Assembly: GCF_003611475.1 (NCBI RefSeq)
Contig: NZ_RAXT01000010.1
Span: 1 to 64,000 of the forward strand
Origin: Acinetobacter rongchengensis
Lineage (GTDB): Bacteria; Pseudomonadota; Gammaproteobacteria; Pseudomonadales; Moraxellaceae
DNA length: 64,000 bases
Direction of reading: 5' to 3'
Part shown: positions 47,528 through 56,915 of the stretch, piece by piece
How positions within the stretch are numbered: position 1 is the first letter of the stretch
How the letters are laid out: the number at the start of each line of letters is the position of its first letter
The notes under the pieces: generated by a model
Seen by the model: only the letters and a program-made list of their open reading frames with translations
Databases searched by the model: none
What the model was told of the DNA's origin: nothing
Position numbers and translations under genes: made by a program

Positions 47528-48139
47528 TTACGAGTTTGGACCGTCAACGCGTTCAATGCTGACGCGTCCCGTTCCTGAATTTGTAATACCTAAACGCTTT
47601 GCAGCGCCGTATGAAAGATCAAGTACACGATTACCATGGAATGGACCACGATCGTTTACTTTTACAACCACACTCTTACCATTGTCTTTATTCGTCACGC
47701 GAATATAACAGTTCAATGGAAGACTACGGTGCGCAGCCGTCAATTCATTCATATCGAATGTTTCACCACTTGCAGTCTTACGACCGTGGAATTGACGACC
47801 ATACCAAGACGCAACACCAGTTTGGCTAAATTTGCGAACTGTATTAGAAGCGACTTCGTTTAATTTATCAATTACTGAAGGCTCATCTTCAGGAACTTGA
47901 ATCTTAGCTGCAATAGTTTCACGGCGAATTTTATCACCAGAACGCTCAGTAATTGACAAACTGTTCAAATTTGAAAAATGTGAATTAAAATTCGTTGAGT
48001 CTTTGCTGACTATGCGAGAAGCCAAGCTTGAACTGTCCGAATCATTGTTTAAATATGATGACTGAACCATTTCAGAGTTGACTTGCGTCATACTCAAACC
48101 CATGGTCAGGGCAATCATATATTTTAGTGAAGCATGCAT
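47528..48139 (-). CDS. rlpA: RlpA-family lytic transglycosylase
   Basis: 203 residues with a signal peptide (MHASLKYMIALTMGLSMTQV) and a C-terminal RlpA (double-psi beta-barrel) domain: QTGVASWYGRQFHGRKTAS, FDMNELTAAHRSLPLNC and VKVNDRGPFHGNRVLDLS, which contains the catalytic Asp; a conserved His is in AAHRSLP. A SPOR domain is absent, unlike E. coli RlpA, so recruitment to denuded glycan may differ. AAGGAG precedes the ATG by eight bases. It lies downstream of mltB and rodA on the same strand, as in other gammaproteobacteria. Confidence 0.9.
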   Translation of the reverse strand: MHASLKYMIALTMGLSMTQVNSEMVQSSYLNNDSDSSSLASRIVSKDSTNFNSHFSNLNSLSITERSGDKIRRETIAAKIQVPEDEPSVIDKLNEVASNTVRKFSQTGVASWYGRQFHGRKTASGETFDMNELTAAHRSLPLNCYIRVTNKDNGKSVVVKVNDRGPFHGNRVLDLSYGAAKRLGITNSGTGRVSIERVDGPNS

Positions 48140-48423
48140 CGTTTAACTCCTTGGAACCTCAATTTAACTTTCTAAGTCGCTGAAAATTAACCATAGAGGT
48201 CTGTAAATTCACTTGTGCAACTGCATTTAACGAAGAGGATAATATTCAAGCGGTAACAAATGTGTCTAGCATTATTTGGAAAATAGTTACAAAAAGGACA
48301 AATTCTTACAGAAATTGAATAAAAAATAACCAATAATGTAACAATTTATTTAAATGGTAGAAAATGTGATCACATTAATAAAATAATTCATTGACTTTTC
48401 CTGTTTTTATAAAATTGTAAGCC

Positions 48424-49425
48424 TTATCGGCTCACAATCTCAGTGCCTAATAACCATAATGCTGTGGCATACATACGACTTTTATTATAGGTCGTAATCA
48501 CTTGAAAATTAGGATAAGTGATGTAATAAATTGGACCATAACTATCTTGCAATTGAATGACATTGACTAAATCCAAGTCATCTATTTTGACAATAGGATT
48601 GAGTGGTGCAATACCTAAATTTTTAATCGAGCCATAAGGGACAGGCTGAGTTAAATCTTTAGCAATAATTGCATCTGGGGTATGACCTGTATAACGCGCT
48701 AAGAATCCAATAGGTTGATTTCTTTGCCAACCATGTTGTGCTAAATAGTTTGCAATTGAACCGATGGCGTCTACTGCTGAATTTCGCAGATCAACATGTC
48801 CATTTTCATCATAGTCCACGCCAAATTTTGAAATATTACTTGGCATAAACTGAGGGTAACCAACAGCACCTGCATATGAACCGACAATTGAGTTGGTTGG
48901 TACATCATCTTTATATGACCAAGCAATTAAAGCACCGAGCTCATCTTGGAAATATTGTGCACGGCGTGGATAACCAAAGCCCAGAGTCGCAAGTGCGTCA
49001 CGGGTAATAAATGAGCCCTTATTTGAGCCGTAGCCTGTTTCTACCCCTAAAATCCCCAGAATGATCGCTTGAGGGACGCCAAATTGCTGTTCAGCGCGAT
49101 TTAGAGTGTCTGCATACTGGTTTTTAAAACGGATACCACGTTGAATGGTGCCTTCAGATAGAAAGTTGGTTTTATATTCATACCAAGGTTTACTTTCTCC
49201 TGGTCGATTCATAATGTTAATAATATTGGGAAGATTTCTTGAACCATTCATTGCCCAATCGACTTGCTCACTACTTAAACCATAAGTTTGCATGGTTTTT
49301 ACTTTAAAATTGTTATAGTCAGGATGGCTGGCAAACTCGTTGGCTTGGCAAAAACTGGTAATCGAAAATGCAGCTGCACAAAAAGACAGGTTTCTTACTT
49401 TTTGCAAAAGCCCAAAATTAAACAT
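48424..49425 (-). CDS. mltB: Lytic murein transglycosylase B
   Basis: 333 residues. Cleaves the glycan strand between MurNAc and GlcNAc. After a signal sequence (LSFCAAAFSITSFCQA), the MltB/slytB fold is visible: FLSEGTIQRGIRFKNQY, AIILGILGVETGYGSNKG with the catalytic Glu, DALATLGFGYPRRAQYF, and SYAGAVGYPQFMPSNI. The lipobox Cys is not obvious, so it may be soluble or weakly anchored. It lies 31 bases after rodA on the same strand and about 285 bases before rlpA, forming a cell-wall cluster. Confidence 0.94.
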   Translation of the reverse strand: MFNFGLLQKVRNLSFCAAAFSITSFCQANEFASHPDYNNFKVKTMQTYGLSSEQVDWAMNGSRNLPNIINIMNRPGESKPWYEYKTNFLSEGTIQRGIRFKNQYADTLNRAEQQFGVPQAIILGILGVETGYGSNKGSFITRDALATLGFGYPRRAQYFQDELGALIAWSYKDDVPTNSIVGSYAGAVGYPQFMPSNISKFGVDYDENGHVDLRNSAVDAIGSIANYLAQHGWQRNQPIGFLARYTGHTPDAIIAKDLTQPVPYGSIKNLGIAPLNPIVKIDDLDLVNVIQLQDSYGPIYYITYPNFQVITTYNKSRMYATALWLLGTEIVSR

Positions 49426-49456
49426 AGGTTATATTTCCTAATTATTTATGATGAAA

Positions 49457-50599
49457 TTAACGATGTGTATGAATTGACATTACAATACCAAAAGTGGCCA
49501 TTAAAGTAATAATTGCAGTCCCTCCATAACTCATAAAGGGTAATGGCACACCAACTATAGGTAAAATACCACTGACCATGCCTGCATTTACAAATACATA
49601 AACAAAAAACGACAATCCAAAAGCACCAGCAACCAAACGACCAAAATTATGGAAACAGTTTAAGCTGATTTGGAATGTTCTGAAGATAATTGCAAAATAG
49701 ATCACAATCAATAAGATAATACCAATTAACCCGAATTCTTCTGAAAATGCAGCAATAATAAAGTCAGTATGACCTTCAGGTAAAAAATGTAAGTGGGATT
49801 GTGTACCTAATAAATAGCCTTTGCCCATAAAACCACCAGAGCCAATCGCTGTTTCTGACTGAATGATATTCCAACCCGTACCCAAAGCATCTGCAGCAGG
49901 ATTGATTAAGGTTAAGACACGTTGCCTTTGATAGTCATGTAGTAAAAATTGCCAAGCGATGGGGATGACTGCCGCCGCAGCAGCAATCGCAGCTAAAATT
50001 ATTTTCCAAGGCAGACCGCTAAGAAATAGCACAAAAATCCCACTGGCGAGAATAAGTAATGACGTGCCAAGGTCGGGTTGTTCAGCGATGAGAATAAAAG
50101 GAATACCAATTAAGAGCAAAGACAGAAAAACCTGTTTAAAATTTGGCGGAAGCCGATGACGTGATAAAAACCAAGCAATCATTAAAGGCATAGCAATTTT
50201 CATAAATTCACTGGGTTGCACACTACCTGCACCTGGAATATCAATCCAGCGTTGAGCGCCCATACGAACTTCACCAAAAAGTTTAACGGCCACTAAGCAC
50301 ATGACACTAAACAGATAGAAATAGAGTGCAAAAGCTTGATAGACCTTTGGTGGAATTTGTGCCATTCCAAACATGACCAAGAGACCCAAACTAAAGCTCA
50401 TGGCTTGTTTTGCGACAAGTCCGGTATTTTCAGCAGATGCGCTATATAAAACGGTTAAACCAAGCAAAGCATTTAAAATTAAAAACAAGGTCAACCATGG
50501 GTCAATATGTATTTTTTGCCATCGAGAAGGGAGCATTGCTGTGCTTAATCCATCACGGGGAGCGTGACGTAAAAACTTATACTGCGAACTTGGAGCCAT
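49457..50599 (-). CDS. rodA: Peptidoglycan glycosyltransferase RodA
   Basis: 380 residues, SEDS family, about ten transmembrane helices, the elongasome's glycan polymerase. The motifs GSVQPSEFMKIAMPLMIAWF, EQPDLGTSLLILASG, AIGSGGFMGKGYLLGTQSHL (about residues 252-271), FLPEGHTDFIIAAFSEEFGL and the end PLPFMSYGGTAII are diagnostic for RodA/MrdB. The start at 50599 has a poor ribosome binding site; a downstream ATG at MLPSRWQKI is an alternative. The partner PBP2 gene (mrdA) is not in this window. Confidence 0.95.
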   Translation of the reverse strand: MAPSSQYKFLRHAPRDGLSTAMLPSRWQKIHIDPWLTLFLILNALLGLTVLYSASAENTGLVAKQAMSFSLGLLVMFGMAQIPPKVYQAFALYFYLFSVMCLVAVKLFGEVRMGAQRWIDIPGAGSVQPSEFMKIAMPLMIAWFLSRHRLPPNFKQVFLSLLLIGIPFILIAEQPDLGTSLLILASGIFVLFLSGLPWKIILAAIAAAAAVIPIAWQFLLHDYQRQRVLTLINPAADALGTGWNIIQSETAIGSGGFMGKGYLLGTQSHLHFLPEGHTDFIIAAFSEEFGLIGIILLIVIYFAIIFRTFQISLNCFHNFGRLVAGAFGLSFFVYVFVNAGMVSGILPIVGVPLPFMSYGGTAIITLMATFGIVMSIHTHR

Positions 50600-50954
50600 T
50601 GGACTATTTTAGTGCATGAAACGGTTTGCGAATGCTAACATAAGCCTTATATAAGTTAACTTTTGTCTATATTCGTCATGTTGTTTAAAAGATAGAAAAG
50701 AAGGGAATTTGTGGTTAAAAAATAAGCCAAAAATGATCAATATTAAAATTAAATTAAGAAACAAAATCTTGAACATTGTGAATGTAAGATTTTATAGCGC
50801 AAAGTGGTTTTCGCTTTTAAAAAATAGACTTTTTATTTATTTGAATTTAAAGATAATATTCTAAATTTATTGTTGAGACTATTCTCAAAACAAAAAAAAT
50901 ACCCTTGAATTCAAGAGTATTTTTCCATTAAAAAATTCAATTAACTTGGAATGA
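50600..50954. other. Intergenic region between rodA and a hypothetical gene
   Basis: A 355-base A+T-rich gap. It contains the terminator at 50893-50925; otherwise I see no gene or repeat. Confidence 0.6.
50893..50925 (-). terminator. Intrinsic terminator of the queF operon
   Basis: AAAATACCCTTGAA and TTCAAGAGTATTTT are inverted repeats with one mismatch; on the minus strand the stem is followed by eight T residues. It lies 30 bases after the last gene of the operon. Confidence 0.9.
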
Positions 50955-51605
50955 TCAATTAAAAAATAATGTACTGTGATATTCAGCCAGTGCTTTGATT
51001 TCATCTTTATTCAAGCTTGGAATCAATTTATCAACAGCAATATGTACAGCTTTAGTTACTGTCGCAGCGCCGATGTCTGAAGCTTTACGTTTAATCATCC
51101 CTAAATCTAATGTTTTATTAAATTCACGCATGAAATGGTTAATGGATGCATCAGCGAATTGTTTGTATTGTTCAGACAAAACACCACGATCGATATCACC
51201 ATTTTCTAGAATTTCAGCAAAGCTATGCTTCATATTGGTGACTAGATTTGCATTCAAGTTTGCTCCAACACGTGGTTGGCCTTGCGGGTCTTTAAATAAG
51301 CTACGTTCAGAAAAATTGATCGACTGACGAACGACTTCATTGTCTGCTTTACTTAACAGTTGTTTAAGCAACACAGCCACAGTCGACTTTACATAACCTG
51401 CTAGTTTTTCAGCAGTGTCACGTCGATCACTGGGTGGAAAGCGGCGAACGAGCCCAATCAGTATTGCATCAATGATTTCATCATTAATTAATAAAGCAGT
51501 TTGATCACGTAATGGGTAAAGTGGTTCGTTAGAATTTTTTTTCTCGATACCAGTCTGAATATTCCTTAAAAGTTCTTCAGATGGTACAAAACCAAAAAAA
51601 GGCAT
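50955..51605 (-). CDS. Hypothetical protein in the yadGH-queF operon
   Basis: 216 residues, no signal peptide or clear membrane span. I do not recognise a family. It starts MPFFGFVPSEELLRNIQTG with GAGG eight bases upstream; a longer frame overlaps queF and is unlikely. Blocks such as INDEIIDAILIGLVRRFPPSD and a helical C-terminal TVTKAVHIAVDKLIPSLNKDE suggest a helical protein. It starts only 16 bases after the queF stop and shares its terminator, so it is part of that operon. Confidence 0.8.
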   Translation of the reverse strand: MPFFGFVPSEELLRNIQTGIEKKNSNEPLYPLRDQTALLINDEIIDAILIGLVRRFPPSDRRDTAEKLAGYVKSTVAVLLKQLLSKADNEVVRQSINFSERSLFKDPQGQPRVGANLNANLVTNMKHSFAEILENGDIDRGVLSEQYKQFADASINHFMREFNKTLDLGMIKRKASDIGAATVTKAVHIAVDKLIPSLNKDEIKALAEYHSTLFFN

Positions 51606-51621
51606 GTTTTCAACCTCAATG

Positions 51622-52440
51622 TTATTGTCTAGCCAATCGAATTGGGCTTGGCATCCATGTTTCATCCGATACACGGCATGGATTAATATCCAATCCTCCA
51701 CGACGTGTATATGTTGCATATACCATCAGTTTTTCTGGTTTTAAATTTTGCCAAATATCGGCAAAGATTTGCTCCACACATTGCTCGTGGAAACCATTAT
51801 GCTGACGATAAGAGATAATATAAGCTAAAACACTGCGATAACAAGGTTTTTTGCCCTGATAACGGATGAAAACAGTTCCCCAGTCGGGTTGTCCAGTGAC
51901 AGGGCAATTGCTTCTTAATAAATGTGAATAGAGTTGTACTTCAACGCTTTCAGCCAACGCACTTTCATCCAAAGCTAAAAGCGATGCATCTGGATGATTG
52001 AGCAAACGATCAGGTTGTTGATCATCAATACAAATACCTTGTGGTTTTGCAATATCAAGCTCATCAACTTGGAATAAGCGAAGTGTCACATCGGCTTGAG
52101 CAGCTTGAGACAAGTCCTTTTCAACCGTTGCAATAAAGGCATCTTGGGATTCAAAAGCTGTAAAGTTCATACTATTAAAGTAGAGTTTTAAAGACTTTGA
52201 TTCAATCAGGTTTGGAGAGCTTGCAGGTAGGGTGATTCGGCCAATCGCAACTTGTGGAATGCCTTTAAGATTCAGCCAAGAAATTTCAAAAACATGCCAC
52301 CAATCCTTTCCTTTATAGATGCCATCAATATCGGCATATTGTTCACGTGCAGGTGCACGTGAAATAGGAAAAAGAATTTCAGGTTGGTATGTAGTAGGGT
52401 AATCGGTTTCTTTACCCAATAGAGAGAGTTCAACAGACAT
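51622..52440 (-). CDS. queF: NADPH-dependent 7-cyano-7-deazaguanine reductase
   Basis: Reduces preQ0 to preQ1 in queuosine synthesis. 272 residues, the long YqcD-type QueF. The catalytic Cys is in LLRSNCPVTGQPDWGTVFI, the NADPH/preQ0 site in GKKPCYRSVLAYIISYR with HNGFHEQCVEQIF, and YATYTRRGGLDINPCRV closes the second half. The ATG overlaps the stop codon of the ABC permease gene as TAATG, so translation is probably coupled. Other queuosine genes are not in the window. Confidence 0.95.
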   Translation of the reverse strand: MSVELSLLGKETDYPTTYQPEILFPISRAPAREQYADIDGIYKGKDWWHVFEISWLNLKGIPQVAIGRITLPASSPNLIESKSLKLYFNSMNFTAFESQDAFIATVEKDLSQAAQADVTLRLFQVDELDIAKPQGICIDDQQPDRLLNHPDASLLALDESALAESVEVQLYSHLLRSNCPVTGQPDWGTVFIRYQGKKPCYRSVLAYIISYRQHNGFHEQCVEQIFADIWQNLKPEKLMVYATYTRRGGLDINPCRVSDETWMPSPIRLARQ

Positions 52441-53213
52441 TATTCACGCATTCCTGAACCACGAGAAAGTAAATAGTAGGCAATCGCATAGAGTACGCCA
52501 CAGCAAAGTGTTACGACAACTAATGAAAGTGAAACATTCACATCGCTATGACCTAAAATTCCAAAACGGAATGCATTGACCATATATACAATCGGGTTAA
52601 TTAAAGAGAGATTTTGCCAAAAAGGGCTTAAAGCACTAATAGAGTAAAATACACCACCTAAATAGGTGAGGGGGGTTAAAACAAATGTTGGGATGATTGA
52701 AATATCATCAAATGATTTTGCATAGACAGCGTTAATGAAACCACCCAAAGAAAAGAGTAGTGATGTAATAATCACGGTATATATTGTGACGAAAACGTTG
52801 TGGATGGCTAAGTCAGTGAAGAACAGACTCATGGCTGTGACAATTGCACCGACTAGAACACCACGACAAACACCACCAATGACATAGCCCCATAGCACCA
52901 TATGCAATGGAACAGGACTCATGATCAGTTCTTCGATACTTTTTTGAAATTTTGCACTAAAGAAACTTGATGACACGTTTGCATAACTATTGGTGATCAC
53001 AGCCATCATAATCAGACCAGGCACGATGAACTGCATATAACTAAATCCACCCATTTGCCCAATACGAGAACCCACTAAATTTCCAAAAATCACAAAGTAT
53101 AAACTCATGGTGATTGCAGGCGGTAATAAGGTTTGTGGCCAAATTCGCATAAAGCGACGTATTTCTTTATAAACTAAGGTGTAAAGTGCGACTCGAAGTT
53201 GGCTAAAGTTCAT
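52440..53213 (-). CDS. yadH: ABC transporter permease, YadH type
   Basis: 257 residues with six membrane helices in the ABC-2 family; E. coli YadH has 256. Conserved blocks include YKEIRRFMRIWPQTLLPPAIT, FQKSIEELIMSPVPLHMVLWG (about residues 88-108) and SIIPTFVLTPLTYLGGVFY. With its ATPase partner it exports or moves an unknown substrate. Its start overlaps the ATPase stop codon and its stop overlaps the queF ATG, both as TAATG. Confidence 0.92.
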   Translation of the reverse strand: MNFSQLRVALYTLVYKEIRRFMRIWPQTLLPPAITMSLYFVIFGNLVGSRIGQMGGFSYMQFIVPGLIMMAVITNSYANVSSSFFSAKFQKSIEELIMSPVPLHMVLWGYVIGGVCRGVLVGAIVTAMSLFFTDLAIHNVFVTIYTVIITSLLFSLGGFINAVYAKSFDDISIIPTFVLTPLTYLGGVFYSISALSPFWQNLSLINPIVYMVNAFRFGILGHSDVNVSLSLVVVTLCCGVLYAIAYYLLSRGSGMRE

Positions 53214-54145
53214 TATTGCGCTCCTTCAAGATTTTTTTCGACCATTTTGACGAATAACTCTTCAAGACGATTCGATTTATTACGCATACTACGTACACGA
53301 ATACCTTGTGCTTCTAATAGCTGAAATAGATCATTTAACGAATGTGCTTTATCCATTGTTACTTCTAAAGTCATTGGATCAATCAAGTTAAATTTCACAC
53401 CGATGATATCAACATGAAGTGGTTCAATCGGGTGTTCTAAATCAAAAATAAAGGATTCTTCATTTAACTGATTAAGAAATGCTTTCATCGAGGTGTCTTC
53501 TTTGATTACACCACGGTCAATGATGGCAATTTGACGACACAACATTTCTGCTTCTTCTAGGTAATGTGTGGTTAAAATGATTGAAGTGCCTTTTTCATTC
53601 ATTTCAGTCAAAAAGTCCCACATTGAACGACGCAATTCAATGTCTACACCAGCAGTTGGTTCATCTAGAATTAAAAGTTTTGGTTCATGCATCATGGCAC
53701 GAGCAATCATTAAGCGGCGTTTCATACCACCTGAAAGCATACGTCCTTGAGTGTTACGCTTTTCCCATAAACCTAATTTTTCTAAATATTCTTCAGCACG
53801 TTTTTCCGCAATCTTTTTGGGAATACCGTAATAACCTGCTTGGGTAACTAAAATATCAAAGGTTTTTTCAAATTGACCAAAGTTGAACTCTTGAGGAACA
53901 ACACCTAAACATTGTTTTGCAAGGGAAGGGTGAGTATCGAGATTATTGTCGAAAATTTCGACTGTACCTGATGTTTTATGTGTCAAAGAGCTGATAATAC
54001 TAATCGTTGTAGATTTACCTGCACCATTTGGCCCTAAAAGTGCATAAAACTCGCCCTCAGGAACCGTTAAATTGATTCCTTTAAGTGCCTGAAATCCATT
54101 TCGATAAGTTTTCGATAAATCTCTTAACGCCAAAGCATCAGTCAT
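53213..54145 (-). CDS. yadG: ABC transporter ATPase, YadG type
   Basis: 310 residues. Walker A GPNGAGKST, the signature LSGGMKRRLMIARAM, Walker B LLILDEPTAGVD and the switch His in TTHYLEEAEML are all present. The first 240 residues are the nucleotide-binding domain; the last 70 are the C-terminal part of drug/YadG-type ATPases. E. coli YadG has 308 residues. It is the first gene of an operon of four (yadG, yadH, queF, hypothetical), all on the minus strand. Confidence 0.94.
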   Translation of the reverse strand: MTDALALRDLSKTYRNGFQALKGINLTVPEGEFYALLGPNGAGKSTTISIISSLTHKTSGTVEIFDNNLDTHPSLAKQCLGVVPQEFNFGQFEKTFDILVTQAGYYGIPKKIAEKRAEEYLEKLGLWEKRNTQGRMLSGGMKRRLMIARAMMHEPKLLILDEPTAGVDIELRRSMWDFLTEMNEKGTSIILTTHYLEEAEMLCRQIAIIDRGVIKEDTSMKAFLNQLNEESFIFDLEHPIEPLHVDIIGVKFNLIDPMTLEVTMDKAHSLNDLFQLLEAQGIRVRSMRNKSNRLEELFVKMVEKNLEGAQ

Positions 54146-54287
54146 GAAATTCTCACATGGTTTGAAGAGTGCGTATTGTGAGCGATATAGAAGAATAAAC
54201 CAAGCGTATTACAAGGAATTATCTGTTGCAAATTTGGAACGTTGCTCAAAGCATAAGCATCAATTCAATCAGTTGTTTTATAAATGC

Positions 54288-54315
54288 TTTACCGCGCTTA
54301 AATTTTTGGTATGAT
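54288..54315 (+). promoter_or_regulatory. Promoter of the tRNA-Arg gene
   Basis: TTTACC (54288-54293) and TATGAT (54310-54315) with a 16-base spacer lie 17 bases before the tRNA, fitting a sigma-70 promoter with a short leader. Confidence 0.55.
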
Positions 54316-54332
54316 GTCCCAACTCAAATTAA

Positions 54333-54408
54333 GCGCCCATAGCTTAACTGGATAGAGTACAGGTTTCCGAAGCCTGTGGAGTGGGTTCGAGTCCCGCTGG
54401 GCGTACCA
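54333..54408 (+). tRNA. tRNA-Arg (anticodon CCG)
   Basis: A complete cloverleaf: acceptor GCGCCCA pairs with TGGGCGT, the D arm contains AGCTTAACTGGATAGAGT, the anticodon loop TTCCGAA gives CCG (decoding CGG), and the T arm is GTGGGTTCGAGTCCCGC. The 3' CCA is encoded in the gene. G1-U72 is a wobble pair. No T-run terminator follows at once. Confidence 0.95.
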
Positions 54409-54665
54409 TTATTTAAATAAAATCAATAGCTTAAATTTATTTAAAAACCATTTTTATTTATAACTTCTAAACACTTTTGATTTTTTCTGATTGTTTGATC
54501 TAAAGTTGATTTGACTGATATTTAAAATAACGTACAAGAAATTATTTTCATTTATATTCAATATCAATGTTTTAAGTTTTCTGCGAGTTAAAAATCAACC
54601 TACTTTCAGTTGATTGAAACTATATGTACAACCTTTTTACTTCTATCTATGCTTTGCAATGAATA

Positions 54666-55616
54666 TCAGACTTTATCCTTTTGAGATTTAAGCATTCTTT
54701 TATGCTGATACATTTTTTTGTCTGCTTCATGCATTGCAGTTAAGAGGCCATAAGCAGGGTTACGCATTGCAACACCAATTGCGGCACTAATATTTTCTTC
54801 TGCAAATGCTTGCAGAATACGATTTGCTAAGCCTGTAGCATTAATAAGATTATTTTCAATACTTAAAACAGAAAACTCATCACCACCTAAACGTGCGACA
54901 ACATCATTGCTACGTACACATTTAGAGAGAGTAGCGGCTGTCTTTTGAATAAGTTCGTCTCCAGCATCGTGGCCTAAGCTGTCATTTATCATTTTCAAAT
55001 TATTTAGATCAATCATGATAATGGCAGCAGGGTGTCCATAAAATTTACAACGATCTTCTTCTATAGCAAGTAATTTGTCCCAACCTCTGCGATTAAATAA
55101 TCCTGTCAATGAATCTGATAATGCTTCTTCTTTGAAGCGTTCACTTTGTCGGATATGTTCAATCTCACGTAATTCACCCTGCAAAATATAGCTTAACATT
55201 TGACCTAATAAATTAATTAAGCCTTCTTCTTCTACTAATTTGTCTGGTTGAGGTTGAGGATCAATTGCACAAAGTGTACCAAATAAAGAACCATCCTCTT
55301 TCATCAGAGGTTGACCAATATAGGCTTTAATATCAGCTTGTTTATTGATTTCTGCATTCGCATATACAGGAATATCTTCAGACCTAGGGGCAATACGTGG
55401 CCCTTTTCCTTGTACCATTTGTGAGCAAAATGAATCAGCCCATTTAAATACACGACCAGATTCAATTTGGTAACCTTGGTCTTTAGACTGAAGTACGATC
55501 CAATCTTCACCTTCAGTTCGCGTTACCATCCAGAGTTTAAAACCAAATCGTTTGTTTAAAAATGTGAGAACTGCACAACTAGCTTGTTCGAAGTTTTTAA
55601 ATTTAAAGTCATCCAT
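54666..55616 (-). CDS. GAF-GGDEF diguanylate cyclase
   Basis: 316 residues, soluble. The N-terminal 150 residues are GAF-like (WADSFCSQMVQGKGPRIAP, AYIGQPLMKEDGSLFGTLCA, about residues 57-125). A GGDEF domain follows from about residue 160: DSLTGLFNRRGWDKLL, IDLNNLKMINDSLGHDAGD and ARLGGDEFSVL. The active GGDEF is complete, and an I-site RSND lies five residues before it (RxxD), so product inhibition is expected. It makes cyclic di-GMP in response to an unknown GAF ligand. It complements the EAL protein elsewhere in the window. Confidence 0.92.
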   Translation of the reverse strand: MDDFKFKNFEQASCAVLTFLNKRFGFKLWMVTRTEGEDWIVLQSKDQGYQIESGRVFKWADSFCSQMVQGKGPRIAPRSEDIPVYANAEINKQADIKAYIGQPLMKEDGSLFGTLCAIDPQPQPDKLVEEEGLINLLGQMLSYILQGELREIEHIRQSERFKEEALSDSLTGLFNRRGWDKLLAIEEDRCKFYGHPAAIIMIDLNNLKMINDSLGHDAGDELIQKTAATLSKCVRSNDVVARLGGDEFSVLSIENNLINATGLANRILQAFAEENISAAIGVAMRNPAYGLLTAMHEADKKMYQHKRMLKSQKDKV

Positions 55617-56394
55617 TTAGTTTGCCTGCCATACTCATGTTTTCTTAATATTGAGACAAATTTAAAACCACATTGATTATAACTTGTGTAATAAAAAGAC
55701 TTTGGATCATTCTATTGTTTAATTTCTTACATAATATCAATTTATTTTTAAAATATAAAACATTTTTAAAGTAACTAAGCATAGATTTATATATTAATGA
55801 AAGAATTGTTTCTTAACCAATAAAATAATGTAGATCATCTAAATGAATAAATAATAAAAATTAATGTGTTGTTTGATCTTATCGCGATGAAGGGGTATTC
55901 GATTTTGTTACCTTATATTGGCTAAAGTGCCAGTGTTTGATGTTTTGGTTATTTTTAGACTCCTTTTAGAGTAAATAGTGAAATAGTTAATTAATGTTCT
56001 TCTTTATATTGATCGTTTGGCATTTTTGCTTTTATATTGTTTATTAATATACATTGGTATATTTAATTGATACGCAATACTAATTTGTTAAGTTTTATTT
56101 AATAAATTTAAAATGAAGAATGTTTACTTGTTTTTAATTTAAACAAATGTTGGGTTTTAGGCAATGAAGTGGCTTTGCTTTAAGCAATTTATCAAGAATA
56201 AATAAAAATCTACTTAATTTTTTATAATTAATATTTCAACTCTTTTTAGTTTTTGATGCGTAGTTAACATAGAACTTAAAGTATAAATTCAATGGCAGCG
56301 TAGGTTGAAATCAAAGCAAATTTGAAGTGATTGATTATAAAATAACTTGCTGATAGATTGATATTTTAAAACACTCTTTCCTTTTGGGGGTACT
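55617..56394. other. A+T-rich gene-poor stretch
   Basis: About 780 bases with no convincing ORF, tRNA or repeat by eye. The last bases hold the GGGGG ribosome binding site of the next small gene. Composition is more A+T-rich than the flanks. Confidence 0.6.
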
Positions 56395-56580
56395 ATGCTC
56401 ATTCAAATTGCAAATACCGTAATCAATACGGATCAAATTCGTTTAATTGAAGTAGATGAAAATGGAGAGTTTGTTCGGATCTTTCTTGGTGGAGACTTGG
56501 TAAGAAGATTTGAATTTCCAAATCATGATAGCCAAGCCAGATTCTTAAATAAAATTGGATTAAAGGAATTTTTTACTTAA
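56395..56580 (+). CDS. Small protein, unknown
   Basis: 61 residues, MLIQIANTVINTDQIRLIE onward. A strong TTTGGGGG ribosome binding site lies five bases before the ATG, and an intrinsic terminator follows, so it is a plausible monocistronic small-protein gene. The sequence alternates hydrophobic and charged residues (a beta-type pattern) and has no signal or membrane span. No family is recognised. Confidence 0.65.
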   Translation: MLIQIANTVINTDQIRLIEVDENGEFVRIFLGGDLVRRFEFPNHDSQARFLNKIGLKEFFT

Positions 56581-56594
56581 AACTAGAAATATTT

Positions 56595-56620
56595 AAACCC
56601 ACTTTGAGTGGGTTTTTTAT
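56595..56620 (+). terminator. Intrinsic terminator of the 61-aa gene
   Basis: AAACCCACT pairs with AGTGGGTTT around TTG, followed by TTTAT. Confidence 0.85.
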
Positions 56621-56714
56621 ATAAAAAGGAAAAGCGTAACTGGGTTTAACCCCATCTTTATTATTTTCTCACTCATCTATACATTGATAAATTATTTATA
56701 TCCAATAAATCAGT

Positions 56715-56915
56715 ATGGAAATCAGAAGCCTTATTAGAAAAGTGAGCTTAAAGTATGTAGATCATCTTACTGTTGATCAACATATTTTCTCTACTCAACG
56801 AAATGATAGTAATGGTTCATTTTTGTACTGGCTGCTTATCCTCATTAATAGAAGAACAAATACTTATGAAGGAATATTTTCTGTGTATAAAGGGGAGGAT
56901 TTAGAACTCAGGTAA
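56715..56915 (+). CDS. Possible small protein, unknown
   Basis: 66 codons, MEIRSLIRKVSLKYVD onward, with a hydrophobic block SFLYWLLILINRR. No clear Shine-Dalgarno precedes the ATG and no family is recognised. The composition looks coding-like, but the call is weak. Confidence 0.35.
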   Translation: MEIRSLIRKVSLKYVDHLTVDQHIFSTQRNDSNGSFLYWLLILINRRTNTYEGIFSVYKGEDLELR

